Shown here one piece after another: positions 25,429 to 34,749 of a stretch of 64,000 bases of DNA; within the stretch, counting starts at the first letter, position 1; every line of letters starts with the position of its first letter. This DNA comes from Mesocentrotus franciscanus (lineage: Eukaryota > Echinodermata > Echinoidea > Camarodonta > Strongylocentrotidae): positions 9,625,592 through 9,689,591 of the forward strand of contig CP137671.1 of assembly GCA_037976565.1 (NCBI GenBank), written 5' to 3'. A program made the position numbers and the translations under genes. The notes under the pieces are model-generated. The model did no database searches and was not told the origin of the DNA. It was given only the letters and a program-made list of their open reading frames with translations.

Positions 25429-26140
25429 CAAATGAAGAATTTGAAGATGATGCTGATGACTGGGTTACTGTAAAATCAAGAAAGACAAAATGGATGGAGA
25501 AAATAAAAGAGAGAAAATTGTATTCCAAATCAAAAGATGATCATCGAACAGACGGAAAATCAAAAGAAAATCAGTGAATGGTGTAGTCTTGGAACCAGGT
25601 GTGACTTACATCGGCAAAGCAATGAAGACATTCTATGAAAGTCGAAGAGAAAAAATGGAAACCGAAAGAAAATGTATGTAAGGAAAACAAGAATGTAAAA
25701 AAGAAGATGTCAGTTTGCAGTCTTATACAGAAACTCTTTTGGCTATATATGCATACAGTGTGCAGTCCCCATATTCAATGAAATTGTACAGTGAGACCTG
25801 TGTGCAAATTGAAACGATGCAGACACGATCCTGGGCTGACGTAGCAAGTTATTTGCCAATCTCGATCAAGAACAGATTCATGTGTTGATATTCATGCATG
25901 CACTCGTAATCTTTTTGAACAGATCAAGGATTTGCGAATGTACAGAGTTCATGCTGGTGGCAAGAAAAAAGAAGCAAAGAACAAGAAAGGTCGAGCAAGG
26001 AACAAGAAAGGTCAGTCTTCCAAAGGGAAAAAGGCACTGATGGAAATCACTCTTGTGATAAATCGGAGATTAGATTTGACAAAGATGAAGGAATAGAATT
26101 AGCAGTAAAGAATGAGAAGCAGGATACAAAGATATCAATG
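25429..26140 (+). pseudogene. Broken coding segment of the Helentron
   Basis: Continues the same strand in short frames: QLTNEEFEDDADDWVTVK and later NGVVLEPGVTYIGKAM, then a lysine-rich stretch near 25,960-26,030. Several indels separate the pieces. It appears to be low-complexity linker protein without a recognisable domain. Confidence 0.45.
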
Positions 26141-26886
26141 AATGCAGGTGACCAAGGACTTGATACAAATACATGTAAAAATGATAAACACTCAGACCAG
26201 CATATTTGCAATATGAAAGACAACAAAGGTTCAGATGGAGTTGTGCAGGCCGATTCAAAGAATAATCTGTTGAAATCAAATTTTGATGAAAATAGGGAAA
26301 TTGAAATAGACGATGATAGTGGCAGTGATGTTCATATACCAGTGAAACGCTCGTGTGCAAGAAATTGTATAGAATCTGATAGTGATACAGACGCAAGTCC
26401 TGGATATGATTTATTCGATAGAAGTGTTTCACCAGAACGCAATATGCCTTTGAATGTTTGTGATAGACCAAAAGATATGCCCAGAAATGAACCAGTAGAC
26501 ATTGTCTGTGAATCAGTATTGGAAAATGATGATATGATGAAAATGATTTTTCATATGTTTCAGATGGTGTAGAAGAAGATGCAGTGTTTGATAATGACTT
26601 AAAGAATAGAAGCTTTGATACACTAAAACATGGTACAGACAATGATACTGATATGTCATTTATTGATGATGCTCATTCAATAAATCCTTTAGAATCTTCT
26701 TCAGATTCATATATCAAAGATGAAGACATTGAAAAGGCAATAGATGCTAATATGTACACATGTACTGATGAAACAGAAACAGAAGTTGAATTTGTAGCAG
26801 ATCTTGGATTACGTGATAGACCGGATAAAGATTTCAAATTTGTACCCTCCAGAATAATGACAAACAGAACATTTGTTCAAAACTGA
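26138..26886 (+). CDS. Acidic linker of the Helentron polyprotein
   Basis: Two frames (26,138-26,572 and 26,584-26,886) rich in Asp, Glu, Asn and Ser with no known fold; the second ends at a TGA after FVQN. Reading one base away near 26,880 leads straight into the OTU frame, so these are the upstream part of the same long protein. Such acidic disordered stretches often separate domains in Helitron-like polyproteins. Confidence 0.55.
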
Positions 26887-27959
26887 ATATCAGATATATA
26901 GGCAAAAGCTGTGATTCAAGGTTAGATAAAAATAGCTTTATTGGAGTTCCTTTACATAGTAAACAAATTACTGGTGATGGCAATTGTTTCTTTCGCGCAA
27001 TTTCCTATGTAATTTCTGGAACTGAGCGTAATTATGCAATTCTAAGAAATGCCACTGTGAAACATTTATTGCAAACCAAGGACATGTTTAGTAATACATT
27101 GAGGCAAGAGTATAGAACAGTCAGAGAATATGTTCTGAAACGTGGAATAATGGAAGACGGAACGTGGGCTACAGATACTGAAATTAGTGCTTTAGCAAAT
27201 TTAATCGATACTGATATTTATTCATACAATGACCAAGTACCATGTTGGCAATTGTACTCTGCAAAGAAACCTGGAAGAATAAATATTGTAACATCTGATA
27301 AGGGAATTTATATACTGTACACAGGAAATGTTCACTTTAATGTTGTTGAATCTGTAGATTTTGTCAATTTCAATTCATTGGAACAGACAAGAACAACTAA
27401 AGAAGATAAAACGTCAAAGAGAACCTTGCCATGTCCATCAAATCAGGCTGGTGTTAAAATGAAGCATGTGTTCAAGAAGTGTAGATCCAAATGGCAGTTA
27501 GAAGAAGAAATTGATGAAGTAGTGAATAAGACTCCTGAAACATTTCAAAACCATACACAAATAACGCTTGTTGCCCAAGGGACATTCAATCAAGGTGATA
27601 CCAGATTTGGTTACTCAAGTGGAAAGCAGTGTGTTGCCAATTCACTATCTGCACTGTTGTATAGCAAGGTAAAAAATGCCAATGATTGGAAAAGTACAGA
27701 TCTAGACAGGATTTTGAACAACGGTGATGAATTATATCGTTACATACGACGATCCACTTCACTCGACCACGAATACTTATTGATATCTGATCTATTTGAA
27801 TATTTGGATGCGTACGATGAATTGTTTAACATAGTATGTCGTGAACCAGTCACTGGATTGTTAGATGGAGATGAATTGATATTGGCCCAGTCTCTTTCGA
27901 TGACATTGAAGCAAGCGCTCGAAAAGAACTCTGTACTGATTCTGATGCATGTTTTGTGA
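26880..27959 (+). CDS. OTU cysteine protease and start of a second protease domain
   Basis: The open frame begins upstream of the first Met, near 26,880. GDGNCFFRAISYVISG (26,973 on) is the OTU nucleophile motif, with Cys at 26,985-26,987. WATDTEISALANLIDTDIY follows, and YTGNVHFNVV carries the catalytic His at 27,333-27,335. OTU enzymes cut ubiquitin chains and are known in Helentrons and other large transposons. From about 27,570 a second module begins: GTFNQGDTRFG and GKQCVANSLSALLYS, with a likely nucleophile Cys at 27,630-27,632. The frame ends at 27,957-27,959 at a one-base shift, and the module continues in the next frame. Confidence 0.85.
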   Translation, partial: KLNIRYIGKSCDSRLDKNSFIGVPLHSKQITGDGNCFFRAISYVISGTERNYAILRNATVKHLLQTKDMFSNTLRQEYRTVREYVLKRGIMEDGTWATDTEISALANLIDTDIYSYNDQVPCWQLYSAKKPGRINIVTSDKGIYILYTGNVHFNVVESVDFVNFNSLEQTRTTKEDKTSKRTLPCPSNQAGVKMKHVFKKCRSKWQLEEEIDEVVNKTPETFQNHTQITLVAQGTFNQGDTRFGYSSGKQCVANSLSALLYSKVKNANDWKSTDLDRILNNGDELYRYIRRSTSLDHEYLLISDLFEYLDAYDELFNIVCREPVTGLLDGDELILAQSLSMTLKQALEKNSVLILMHVL

Positions 27960-28609
27960 CATTTGCTGGAAGTACTTTGATTGTATTATCTGGTCAAGAT
28001 GGTTTCTTTATATTTGATTCACATTCCAGAAGCAGTCGAGGTTTCCTGATTGATAACGGACACAGTGTCGTACTTAGTACTCCAAGTTGGCAAGGTGTGT
28101 ACAAGCATTGCATGAGGTTAGCAAAAACAAGGGGATGCCCCATGCACACTGAATTTGAAGTAACTAGTGTATGTGCTAAAGCAACTTCCGGTAAGAATGA
28201 AACCTTGAAAGGCTATCCACAGTTACAGGATTTTGTTTGTAGTCCAATTCCTTCGTCAAATAGGCACAGTGAAAGTCAGTTTGGAAGCTCTGGATGTTCC
28301 ATACATTGTGAAAGCTTTGATGAAGTTCAAAGATTGAATGAGAGTGTTTCCCCACAAAACATGATTGATAGCCCAAATTTATTTCTCTTCCCTGAAAAAG
28401 CAAATGAAACAACCATTCATGATGTACATTATAACGGTCAGCAATTAAAACTGAAGAGTGTGACAATTGGCTTAACCAAATTAAAAGAATCACAGCTAAA
28501 TAATAGTTGTCTTCTGAAAGGAAATGACTCTATAAAAACAGAATATGAAAATGAACAAAAAGGAGATTCCAAAATTGTACTAAATGTGGAAATGACTCTG
28601 ATGAATTGA
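27956..28609 (+). CDS. Second cysteine protease-like domain, C-terminal part
   Basis: Restoring one base at the junction near 27,946 gives ACFVTFAGSTLIVLSGQDG and then FFIFDSHSRSS. The Asp-Ser-His triplet at 28,016-28,024, together with the upstream QCVAN cysteine, matches the Cys / Asp-x-His layout of the ubiquitin-specific protease fold of herpesvirus large tegument proteins, a domain that also occurs in cellular PIF1/Helitron-like proteins. The match is by pattern and memory, not by search. The rest of the frame is polar linker. It ends at 28,609, where another shift leads into the next frame. Confidence 0.6.
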   Translation: MTFAGSTLIVLSGQDGFFIFDSHSRSSRGFLIDNGHSVVLSTPSWQGVYKHCMRLAKTRGCPMHTEFEVTSVCAKATSGKNETLKGYPQLQDFVCSPIPSSNRHSESQFGSSGCSIHCESFDEVQRLNESVSPQNMIDSPNLFLFPEKANETTIHDVHYNGQQLKLKSVTIGLTKLKESQLNNSCLLKGNDSIKTEYENEQKGDSKIVLNVEMTLMN

Positions 28610-28905
28610 ATTTAGTGAACAAAGTTCAGAATTCCAACTCTACCTTAAGCAGAAAACGAAAATGGAGTAACCTCGAAAGCGATGCGAAAGTTGATGTTGA
28701 CCTTGGCAAGGAAATTCAAAAATCCAAATTGGTGAAAATGAATGAGAACGACAGCTTAAGAATTGATGCAAGCGAATGTGCTGATAGTAATGATGAATTA
28801 ATAATAATCAGAGAAGTTCATGTTAGAAATGTAGACCATGGAAAGAAAAACGTAAAAACAGACAAAGTTCTAATCAAACTAGGAAGCGCAATAGACAGCA
28901 AATGA
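28606..28905 (+). CDS. Polar linker of the Helentron polyprotein
   Basis: A 99-codon frame rich in Lys, Asp, Ser and Asn, without a domain. It overlaps the frames on both sides by four bases, which is an effect of single-base shifts rather than translational coupling. Reading one base away near 28,870 gives RKRNRQQMREKRALT, which joins it to the next frame. Confidence 0.5.
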   Translation: MNLVNKVQNSNSTLSRKRKWSNLESDAKVDVDLGKEIQKSKLVKMNENDSLRIDASECADSNDELIIIREVHVRNVDHGKKNVKTDKVLIKLGSAIDSK

Positions 28906-30053
28906 GAGAAAAACGAGCCCTGACCAAAGATGAAATCATTAAGAAAAAGGAAAAGTGTTTTCACAATGCGCAAATGAGGAAAATTAAAGCGAAGAATAAA
29001 TATAAAAATGATTTAACCTATAAAATGGAAAAAATAAATGGAGTAAAACAAAGACAAAAAGAAATGTATAAAGAGGATTCCAATTTCAGGAACATACAGC
29101 TAAATATTATGAAAACCAAATATTCTGATTTGCATTATAAAAAGAAAATTTTGTGTAGAAATAAACAAAAATATTTGACAAATAAAGGATTCAAAGAAAA
29201 TGTTAAAACAGCTATGAGGAGTAAAATGAAAAATAAATATCAGAATGATGAACAATTCAAGGAAAAGAAACAAGATACCGTGAAAAAACAAATGAAGGAA
29301 TTATATCGGAACAATAAACAATTCAAACATATAAAAAAGGCAAATATGAAAATATTGTCCAAAATTAGATATAAAGTCAAAGAATTTAAGGAAAAGAAAT
29401 TGATGAGCTTAAAAATGAAATATAAAAGAATGGAAAAATATAGGCAAAATGTAATAAAACAAAATCGAAAAAGGTCTGTACTTCGAACAGTTAAATTGTC
29501 CGAGTTTGATATTGTACTTGAAGAATTTAGAAAGATAATTTCTCATGGCCCAGAATATGTGTGCTGTGTATGCTTAAAACTTCTCTTTGAGAACCAAGTA
29601 TTGAAATGTAAAAAGTGCAATTATAAAATTCAGACATGCATAAGTGAAGAATATTTGCATGTTTGCAATTCAGAATGCCGGTCAGAATGTTTAATAGGCC
29701 AGTCAGCCAGATCATCACTATGGATATGCTTCACCTGTCATAGAAAATTGCAAGCTGGAAAATTACCTGCAGAAGCAAATATGAACAATTTACAACTACA
29801 TGAAGTTCCAGAAGAACTTGCCAATCTGAACAATTTAGAACAGCATTTGATTGCATTGAATATCCCTTTCATGAAGTTAATGGCCTTGCCTAAAGGTGGT
29901 CAAAATGGAGTCCATGGCCCAGTTGTGTGTGTGCCTTCAAACACTTATGAAACAGTAGATATGTTGCCAAGACCACAGACTGAAGATCAATTGATCCGTG
30001 TTAAACTGAAACGAAAGTTGTCGACAAAAGCTATTATGAGTACAAATTTGTAG
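28902..30053 (+). CDS. Basic coiled region, zinc cluster and DUF6570-like domain
   Basis: Residues 1-190 are extremely Lys-rich and helix-prone (MREKRALTKDEIIKKKEK and similar). Residues about 220-285 hold paired cysteines: CCVC, CKKC, then C and H residues, and ICFTC. The C-terminal 95 residues (PEELANLNNLEQHLIALNIP, LPKGGQNGVHGPVVCVPSN, LPRPQTEDQLIRVKLKRKL) match DUF6570, which normally precedes the Helitron N-domain. The frame ends where ACAAAAGC appears to lack one A: adding it continues SYYEYKFVDKSNLLNALQYL, the expected sequence. This is the left part of the Rep protein. Confidence 0.75.
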   Translation: MREKRALTKDEIIKKKEKCFHNAQMRKIKAKNKYKNDLTYKMEKINGVKQRQKEMYKEDSNFRNIQLNIMKTKYSDLHYKKKILCRNKQKYLTNKGFKENVKTAMRSKMKNKYQNDEQFKEKKQDTVKKQMKELYRNNKQFKHIKKANMKILSKIRYKVKEFKEKKLMSLKMKYKRMEKYRQNVIKQNRKRSVLRTVKLSEFDIVLEEFRKIISHGPEYVCCVCLKLLFENQVLKCKKCNYKIQTCISEEYLHVCNSECRSECLIGQSARSSLWICFTCHRKLQAGKLPAEANMNNLQLHEVPEELANLNNLEQHLIALNIPFMKLMALPKGGQNGVHGPVVCVPSNTYETVDMLPRPQTEDQLIRVKLKRKLSTKAIMSTNL

Positions 30054-30335
30054 ATAAATCTAACTTGCTTAATGCTCTGCAGTATTTAAAAGCAAATAAT
30101 AAGTGGTATTTTGATGTTACAGTAAATGATAAATGGGAAAACTCACTTGAACGAAATGAAAAAGATAATGAAAAGGAAGAAGCAGTGGAAATCGGTGGTA
30201 AAGCTCGCTTAGCAAAACATTGAAGGAAATGGAAGAACAAATTGATTATATTTTGTCCAAAGACAAAAATGCTAATGAAAACATGCAAGACAACAGTGAA
30301 CACAAAAAATAGATGACAATGACACTGAAGACGAT
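30054..30335 (+). pseudogene. Broken connector before the Helitron N-domain
   Basis: Carries YEYKFVDKSNLLNALQYL and then TLKEMEEQIDYILSKDKNAN in two frames. Breaks lie near 30,205-30,225 and at the A-run at 30,304-30,310, where one more A would open the frame into [18 protein letters not shown] of the next segment. Confidence 0.55.
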
Positions 30336-30917
30336 ATGGAAGAACGATTACGCGGTATTCAGTTAGACTCGTGTCTCCAGCCAGTAGATATTGGACAGGA
30401 AATATTAGATCAGTATTTTGAAGACATAATATGTTGTGCTCCTTGTGAAGGAAAAAGCCCTGTATCAATTCTGCAAGATGAAAGCAATGAGGCCAAATGT
30501 TTCCCAGTATTATTTCCTAAAGGTCAACCAACATACCATGATAGAAGAGATGAAAAAATAACATTAGGACGTTATCTGCACAACCGACTGATGCATGTGG
30601 ACAACAGATTTGCTCAGAATACAGATTACATCTTTTATGCACAATATATTTATGAAATTCAACAGGTTATATCCCAAGTCTCTATCGCATTAAGGCAAAG
30701 TCCAAACAAAAAAGATGATTCCTCTTTAATAACTGCCTCAGATTTGAAAGATGCAGAGAAAGTTAAACAAATACTAAAATCAGACAAGGGCTATAAATTT
30801 CTAAAGCAAATTCGTGGAACACCTCCGTACTGGCAAAAGACACAAAAGATGTACTGGCAATGGTACGACAGCTTGGAAAGCCGACATGGTTTGCTTCTTT
30901 CTCATCTGCCGATATGA
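30336..30917 (+). CDS. Helitron_like_N domain
   Basis: Contains [16 protein letters not shown], then [20 protein letters not shown] and [12 protein letters not shown], the usual start of the Helitron Rep region where the transposase begins to contact DNA. The frame changes near 30,845: the frame one base away reads [20 protein letters not shown], the expected continuation, so the last ~20 codons here are off-frame. Confidence 0.85.
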   Translation: MEERLRGIQLDSCLQPVDIGQEILDQYFEDIICCAPCEGKSPVSILQDESNEAKCFPVLFPKGQPTYHDRRDEKITLGRYLHNRLMHVDNRFAQNTDYIFYAQYIYEIQQVISQVSIALRQSPNKKDDSSLITASDLKDAEKVKQILKSDKGYKFLKQIRGTPPYWQKTQKMYWQWYDSLESRHGLLLSHLPI

Positions 30918-31231
30918 GATGGCCAGAATTAATGAATACATTGCTTAGACAAAAAGGAGACACCAGGGAATCAAGTGAATTAGACTATACAGAAAAATGT
31001 AATCTTTTAAGATCAAATCCAGTAACAGTTGCCAGAATGTTTGATAAAAGATTTCACACTTTTATGAAGAGAGTTATTTTATCTCCAGCTGCACCGATTG
31101 GTAAAATAGTTGATTCATTTTGGAGAGTAGAGTATCAAGCTCGTGGTTCCCCTCACATTCATGCCTTGTTCTGGGTTCAAAATGCTCCACAGTTGGGTAT
31201 CGATAAAGATGATGATGTCGCATATTCGTAG
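30860..31231 (+). CDS. Rep HUH nuclease segment
   Basis: [20 protein letters not shown] leads to [29 protein letters not shown] (about 31,150-31,173) is the HUH metal-binding motif that positions the ion for strand cleavage in rolling-circle transposition. The frame ends at 31,231 by a one-base shift. The neighbouring frame reads [19 protein letters not shown] and then [15 protein letters not shown], normal for this region. Confidence 0.9.
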   Translation: MVRQLGKPTWFASFSSADMRWPELMNTLLRQKGDTRESSELDYTEKCNLLRSNPVTVARMFDKRFHTFMKRVILSPAAPIGKIVDSFWRVEYQARGSPHIHALFWVQNAPQLGIDKDDDVAYS

Positions 31232-31508
31232 ATAAATACATTTCTTGCCAGAAACCGGATGAAAAGGAAGATCAAGAACTACATGAAATAGTAAGCAAGG
31301 TCCAACAACACAGTAAGAAACATTCTAAATCTTGCACAAAAACAGGGAAGGCATGTAGATTTAATTTCCCGAGACCACCATCTGAAAAAACATTCATTGT
31401 AACACCTGTTGAAGAGATTTCAGCTAAAGATTGTGGGAAAGTGCAAAATAAGGAAAGGACAATGATCAAGTTAAAGCTTCTGAAAAGACTAAAGCTGATG
31501 CAAAGGAA
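31232..31508 (+). pseudogene. Rep middle segment in shifted frame
   Basis: [20 protein letters not shown] and [18 protein letters not shown] are the standard Rep stretch between the HUH and tyrosine motifs. A further shift near 31,460-31,500 joins it to the next frame. Confidence 0.65.
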
Positions 31509-32315
31509 TTGTTGAATTCAGTTAAAGATGCATTATCCAATGGAATCGAGTACAACAGTGTAAACCATCTCTTTGAAGAGCTTGACATTACACAAAATCA
31601 ATTTGAAAATGCACATAATGAATTAGCATCACAACAAAGTATAATCATCAAAAGACAAATACAAGATGTATGGGTAAACCAGTTTAATCCAAGTCTACTA
31701 AGAAGCTGGAATGCCAACATGGATTTGCAGTTTGTAACAAATGTATTTGCATGCGTGGCTTATATTGTATCCTACATGTCAAAAGCTGAAAGAGAAATCG
31801 GAATGCTATTGAGTCATACACTATCAGAAATGAAAGACGGAAATGAGAACGCAAAGCAAAGCATGAGAAAACTTGGCCAGGTGTACATGCAAAATCGTGA
31901 AGTGTCTGCTCAAGAAAGCGTCTATCGTGTTTGCAGTCTCAGATTGAAAGAATGTTCTAGGAAAGTGGAATTCATTCCTGTTGGACCCGACCCTGTCAGA
32001 ATGAGTTTACCATTGAGCGTTATAAAAAGCAGACCAGATAACGATAATGATGATGATGACAATGTTTGGATGCCTAGCAAGCTCGACAGATACAAAGCTC
32101 GACCTAGAAACACAGAATTCAGTAATATGTGTCTTGCAACGTTTTGTTCTCAGTATAGAATCTTAACTGCATCCCAAACGCCAAGTACAAGAAGTAAAAA
32201 TGTCTTTAAATTAGATAACGATCTGGGATATATTCAGAAGCGTACTCGCACGGAAGATGCAGTTGTAAGATATCCCGATTCTCACCCATCATCTCACCCG
32301 AAAAGTATTATTTGA
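31509..32315 (+). CDS. Rep catalytic tyrosine segment
   Basis: [20 protein letters not shown] is followed by [15 protein letters not shown]. The Tyr-x3-Tyr-x2-Lys pattern (codons at about 31,760-31,783) is the two-tyrosine active site that cuts and holds the DNA ends. [20 protein letters not shown] and later [14 protein letters not shown] are usual Helitron features. The frame is intact across the motif; it ends at 32,315 and continues in the overlapping frame. Confidence 0.9.
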   Translation: MLNSVKDALSNGIEYNSVNHLFEELDITQNQFENAHNELASQQSIIIKRQIQDVWVNQFNPSLLRSWNANMDLQFVTNVFACVAYIVSYMSKAEREIGMLLSHTLSEMKDGNENAKQSMRKLGQVYMQNREVSAQESVYRVCSLRLKECSRKVEFIPVGPDPVRMSLPLSVIKSRPDNDNDDDDNVWMPSKLDRYKARPRNTEFSNMCLATFCSQYRILTASQTPSTRSKNVFKLDNDLGYIQKRTRTEDAVVRYPDSHPSSHPKSII

Positions 32316-32737
32316 GCATTTTGCAACTCTTTCTGCCATATTTTGAAGATGGACAATTAAAGCCCCCAACATTTGAAACACATGAAGAGTTCTATGAGAC
32401 AGGTTCTGTGAAAATATGTGGACGTGAATTGGAGAAAGTCTGGTCAATTGTCTGTACTAACCGAAACAAGTTTGAAATGAATGCCGATGCAATTGATCAT
32501 GCACAGGAGCATCTTGACAAATTTGGTCCACACGAAGATGCATGGGGTCTTTTATGTCCGGAAAAGGAAGTAGAGCGACTTGAACATCCCAAAGAAAATG
32601 TAGATGTCGAAGATTGTGATGGAGATCTTGATATCCCTGATTTAAAGAATGAACCGAAAAAGATGACTATAGCATCGAACTCGATCTGTAAAAATTTCCA
32701 AACAAGATGGACATTCTTTGATGAGGTCTTTGAATGA
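32312..32737 (+). CDS. Rep-helicase connector
   Basis: Holds LFLPYFEDGQLKPPTFETHE and HLDKFGPHEDAWGLLCPEKE, which in Helentron-type proteins sit between Rep and helicase. The true frame shifts near 32,720 into [20 protein letters not shown]. Confidence 0.75.
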   Translation: MSILQLFLPYFEDGQLKPPTFETHEEFYETGSVKICGRELEKVWSIVCTNRNKFEMNADAIDHAQEHLDKFGPHEDAWGLLCPEKEVERLEHPKENVDVEDCDGDLDIPDLKNEPKKMTIASNSICKNFQTRWTFFDEVFE

Positions 32738-33604
32738 GAAGCAACAGAGTGTTTTTTACAAAATACGACAGTGGTGTTTAGATAGAGTAAATGGAAAATC
32801 GGTCGAACCGTTTCATATTTTTCTAACTGGTGGTGCTGGCACCGGAAAGAGTCATTTGATTAAATGTCTTTACTATGAAGCAACACGTATACTAGCCCGA
32901 ATGTTGCCACATCCTGATTATGTCTCAGTATTGAAAATGGCTCCAACCGGGTAGCTGCATACAATATCAACGGCCATACTATACATAGTATTCTTTCTAT
33001 TCCAATCAAAGCACAAGTACTGTATCAACCGCTGAGTGATGAGAAAATAAGTGTCCTTCGAAATAAGCTGGCTCAAGTGCAAATTTTAATCATAGATGAA
33101 GTATCAATGGTAGATCAAAAGTTGATGTCTTACATTCACGGCCGCCTACGACAAATAAAACAATCACGCGATCAAACTGCTTTTGCTGGTGTTTCAGTTA
33201 TTGCTGTGGGAGACATGTATCAGTTACCTCCAGTCTTTGGAATTCCTTTATATAAAGACACACTCAATGGTGCATTGTGGAATGCTAATTTCAAGAAAGT
33301 AGAACTTGAAGACATTATGAGACAAAAAGACGATACCCAATTTGCTTTTCTCTTAAATAGATTACGTGTAAAAGAACGGGATGACATTCTCTGTGATGAA
33401 GACCTAGCAATGCTCAAGTCCTGTGAAACTGGTGAAGAATGTGAAAATGCTCTGCATATCTATTCATGTAACAATGAAGTGGATGCTTGGAACAAGAAAT
33501 TATTGCATAAAAAATGTGCCGATGTGATATGCATAAAAGCACAAGACATGGACAAAGATGGTAAAAAAGGAAGTCAAATACGGGAAAACCTTATACAAGA
33601 ATGA
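32718..33604 (+). CDS. PIF1-family DNA helicase domain, one frameshift
   Basis: [20 protein letters not shown] is motif I (Walker A, codons about 32,829-32,853). KMAPTG is cut by a stop at 32,952-32,954, where adding one G to the GGG run restores [18 protein letters not shown] (motif Ia). [20 protein letters not shown] is motif II (Walker B), [16 protein letters not shown] is motif III and [13 protein letters not shown] is motif IV. PIF1 helicases unwind DNA 5' to 3'; in Helitrons this drives strand displacement. The second frame ends at 33,604. Confidence 0.9.
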
Positions 33605-34110
33605 AAACCCAGTTGCCTCCTTATCTGTGGATTGCAGTTAATGCTAGAGTGATGTTGCTCAAGAACATTGATGTTAGTAAAGGCCTGACAAATGGATGTT
33701 TTGAAATGTAACAGAAATAATAACGGATCATACAAATTTTAATCCAGTTTGCATCAAAGTTAATTTTGAGAAGGCCGATGTTGGTATTCATTCAATCGAA
33801 ATGTCTCAAGAATCCATTGGTAAGAAATATGTGAGAAAACAATTTCCACTTAAGCTTGCTTATGCTTGCACAATTCATAAAGTACAAGGTTCAACATTAG
33901 ACAAAGCTGTTGTATCATTAAAAATGTATTTCTATCTGGACAGGCATATGTTGGGCTTAGTCGTGTTACTTCGTTATCTGGACTTGTGATAGAAAATTTT
34001 GATCCTAAGCAAATACACTGTAATCCAGAAATTAAAGAACGCATTGAGATTATGAAGCCGTTTATCGAGAATAGCACTTTGAAGATATTCATGATTATAA
34101 CTTTTCTTTG
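33601..34110 (+). CDS. PIF1 helicase C-terminal part, frameshifted
   Basis: [20 protein letters not shown] appears right after the previous stop, then [20 protein letters not shown] (helicase motif VI region) in the frame at 33,801-33,989. [20 protein letters not shown] follows one frame away. The residues through [13 protein letters not shown] end the helicase. Shifts occur near 33,600, 33,710 and 33,935. Confidence 0.8.
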
Positions 34111-34749
34111 GTAATGCAAAATGTACAAGGATTAAAACAGCATTTTATCGATTTCAAATCCCAGTGCCAATTTGTGAATGTAGATTTTATTTGCTTGACC
34201 GAAACATGGATTAATGATGATGATCTCTGTGACGTTGTTTTAGATAACTTTCGATTTTATCATCAGCCACGACATCTTTCATACTGTAATTCTGGAGTTG
34301 GAAATGTACTCAAAGAACAATCGCACGGAGGTGTTGCAATGTATATCAAGAATACATATTCAAGTAGATTAGACATATCTGTTGACAACTTAGAGTTTAT
34401 CGCAATTCTTGTCACCAAACCAGTTTCTGTTGTGATTTCAGTTGTTTATCGACCTCCATCATATAGTATCAAATCATTCTGTGAATCATTAGACAATTTG
34501 CTAGATGCATTACACAAAAGAAGCATTAGGTGTATTGTGATGGGAGATTTTAATGAGGATTTGTTTAAAGGTTCTTCACAGGTAAACAAGCTAATGTGTA
34601 ATAAAGGTTACAAACAGCATGTTGTTAATGCTACTACTGAGAAGGGAACATTGATAGATCATGTGTACAGCAAGGGACTAGATTTATTGGAAACAGAGGT
34701 CATCCCTACATATTATAGTTACCATGAAGCTGTTAAGATTGCATTTTAA
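34108..34749 (+). CDS. AP-like endonuclease domain (Helentron EN)
   Basis: An intact exonuclease-endonuclease-phosphatase fold: MQNVQGLKQHF, FICLTETWI (catalytic Glu), GGVAMYIKNTYSS, SVVYRPPSYS, CIVMGDFNEDLF (Asp-x-Asn) and TLIDHVYSKGLDLL. It is fused behind PIF1, as in Helentrons. The last motif reads YYSYHEAVKIAF, so the acid normally before the terminal His (Ser-Asp-His in the family) is Tyr here; activity may be lost. The stop at 34,747-34,749 is the likely natural end of the polyprotein. Confidence 0.88.
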   Translation: MVMQNVQGLKQHFIDFKSQCQFVNVDFICLTETWINDDDLCDVVLDNFRFYHQPRHLSYCNSGVGNVLKEQSHGGVAMYIKNTYSSRLDISVDNLEFIAILVTKPVSVVISVVYRPPSYSIKSFCESLDNLLDALHKRSIRCIVMGDFNEDLFKGSSQVNKLMCNKGYKQHVVNATTEKGTLIDHVYSKGLDLLETEVIPTYYSYHEAVKIAF

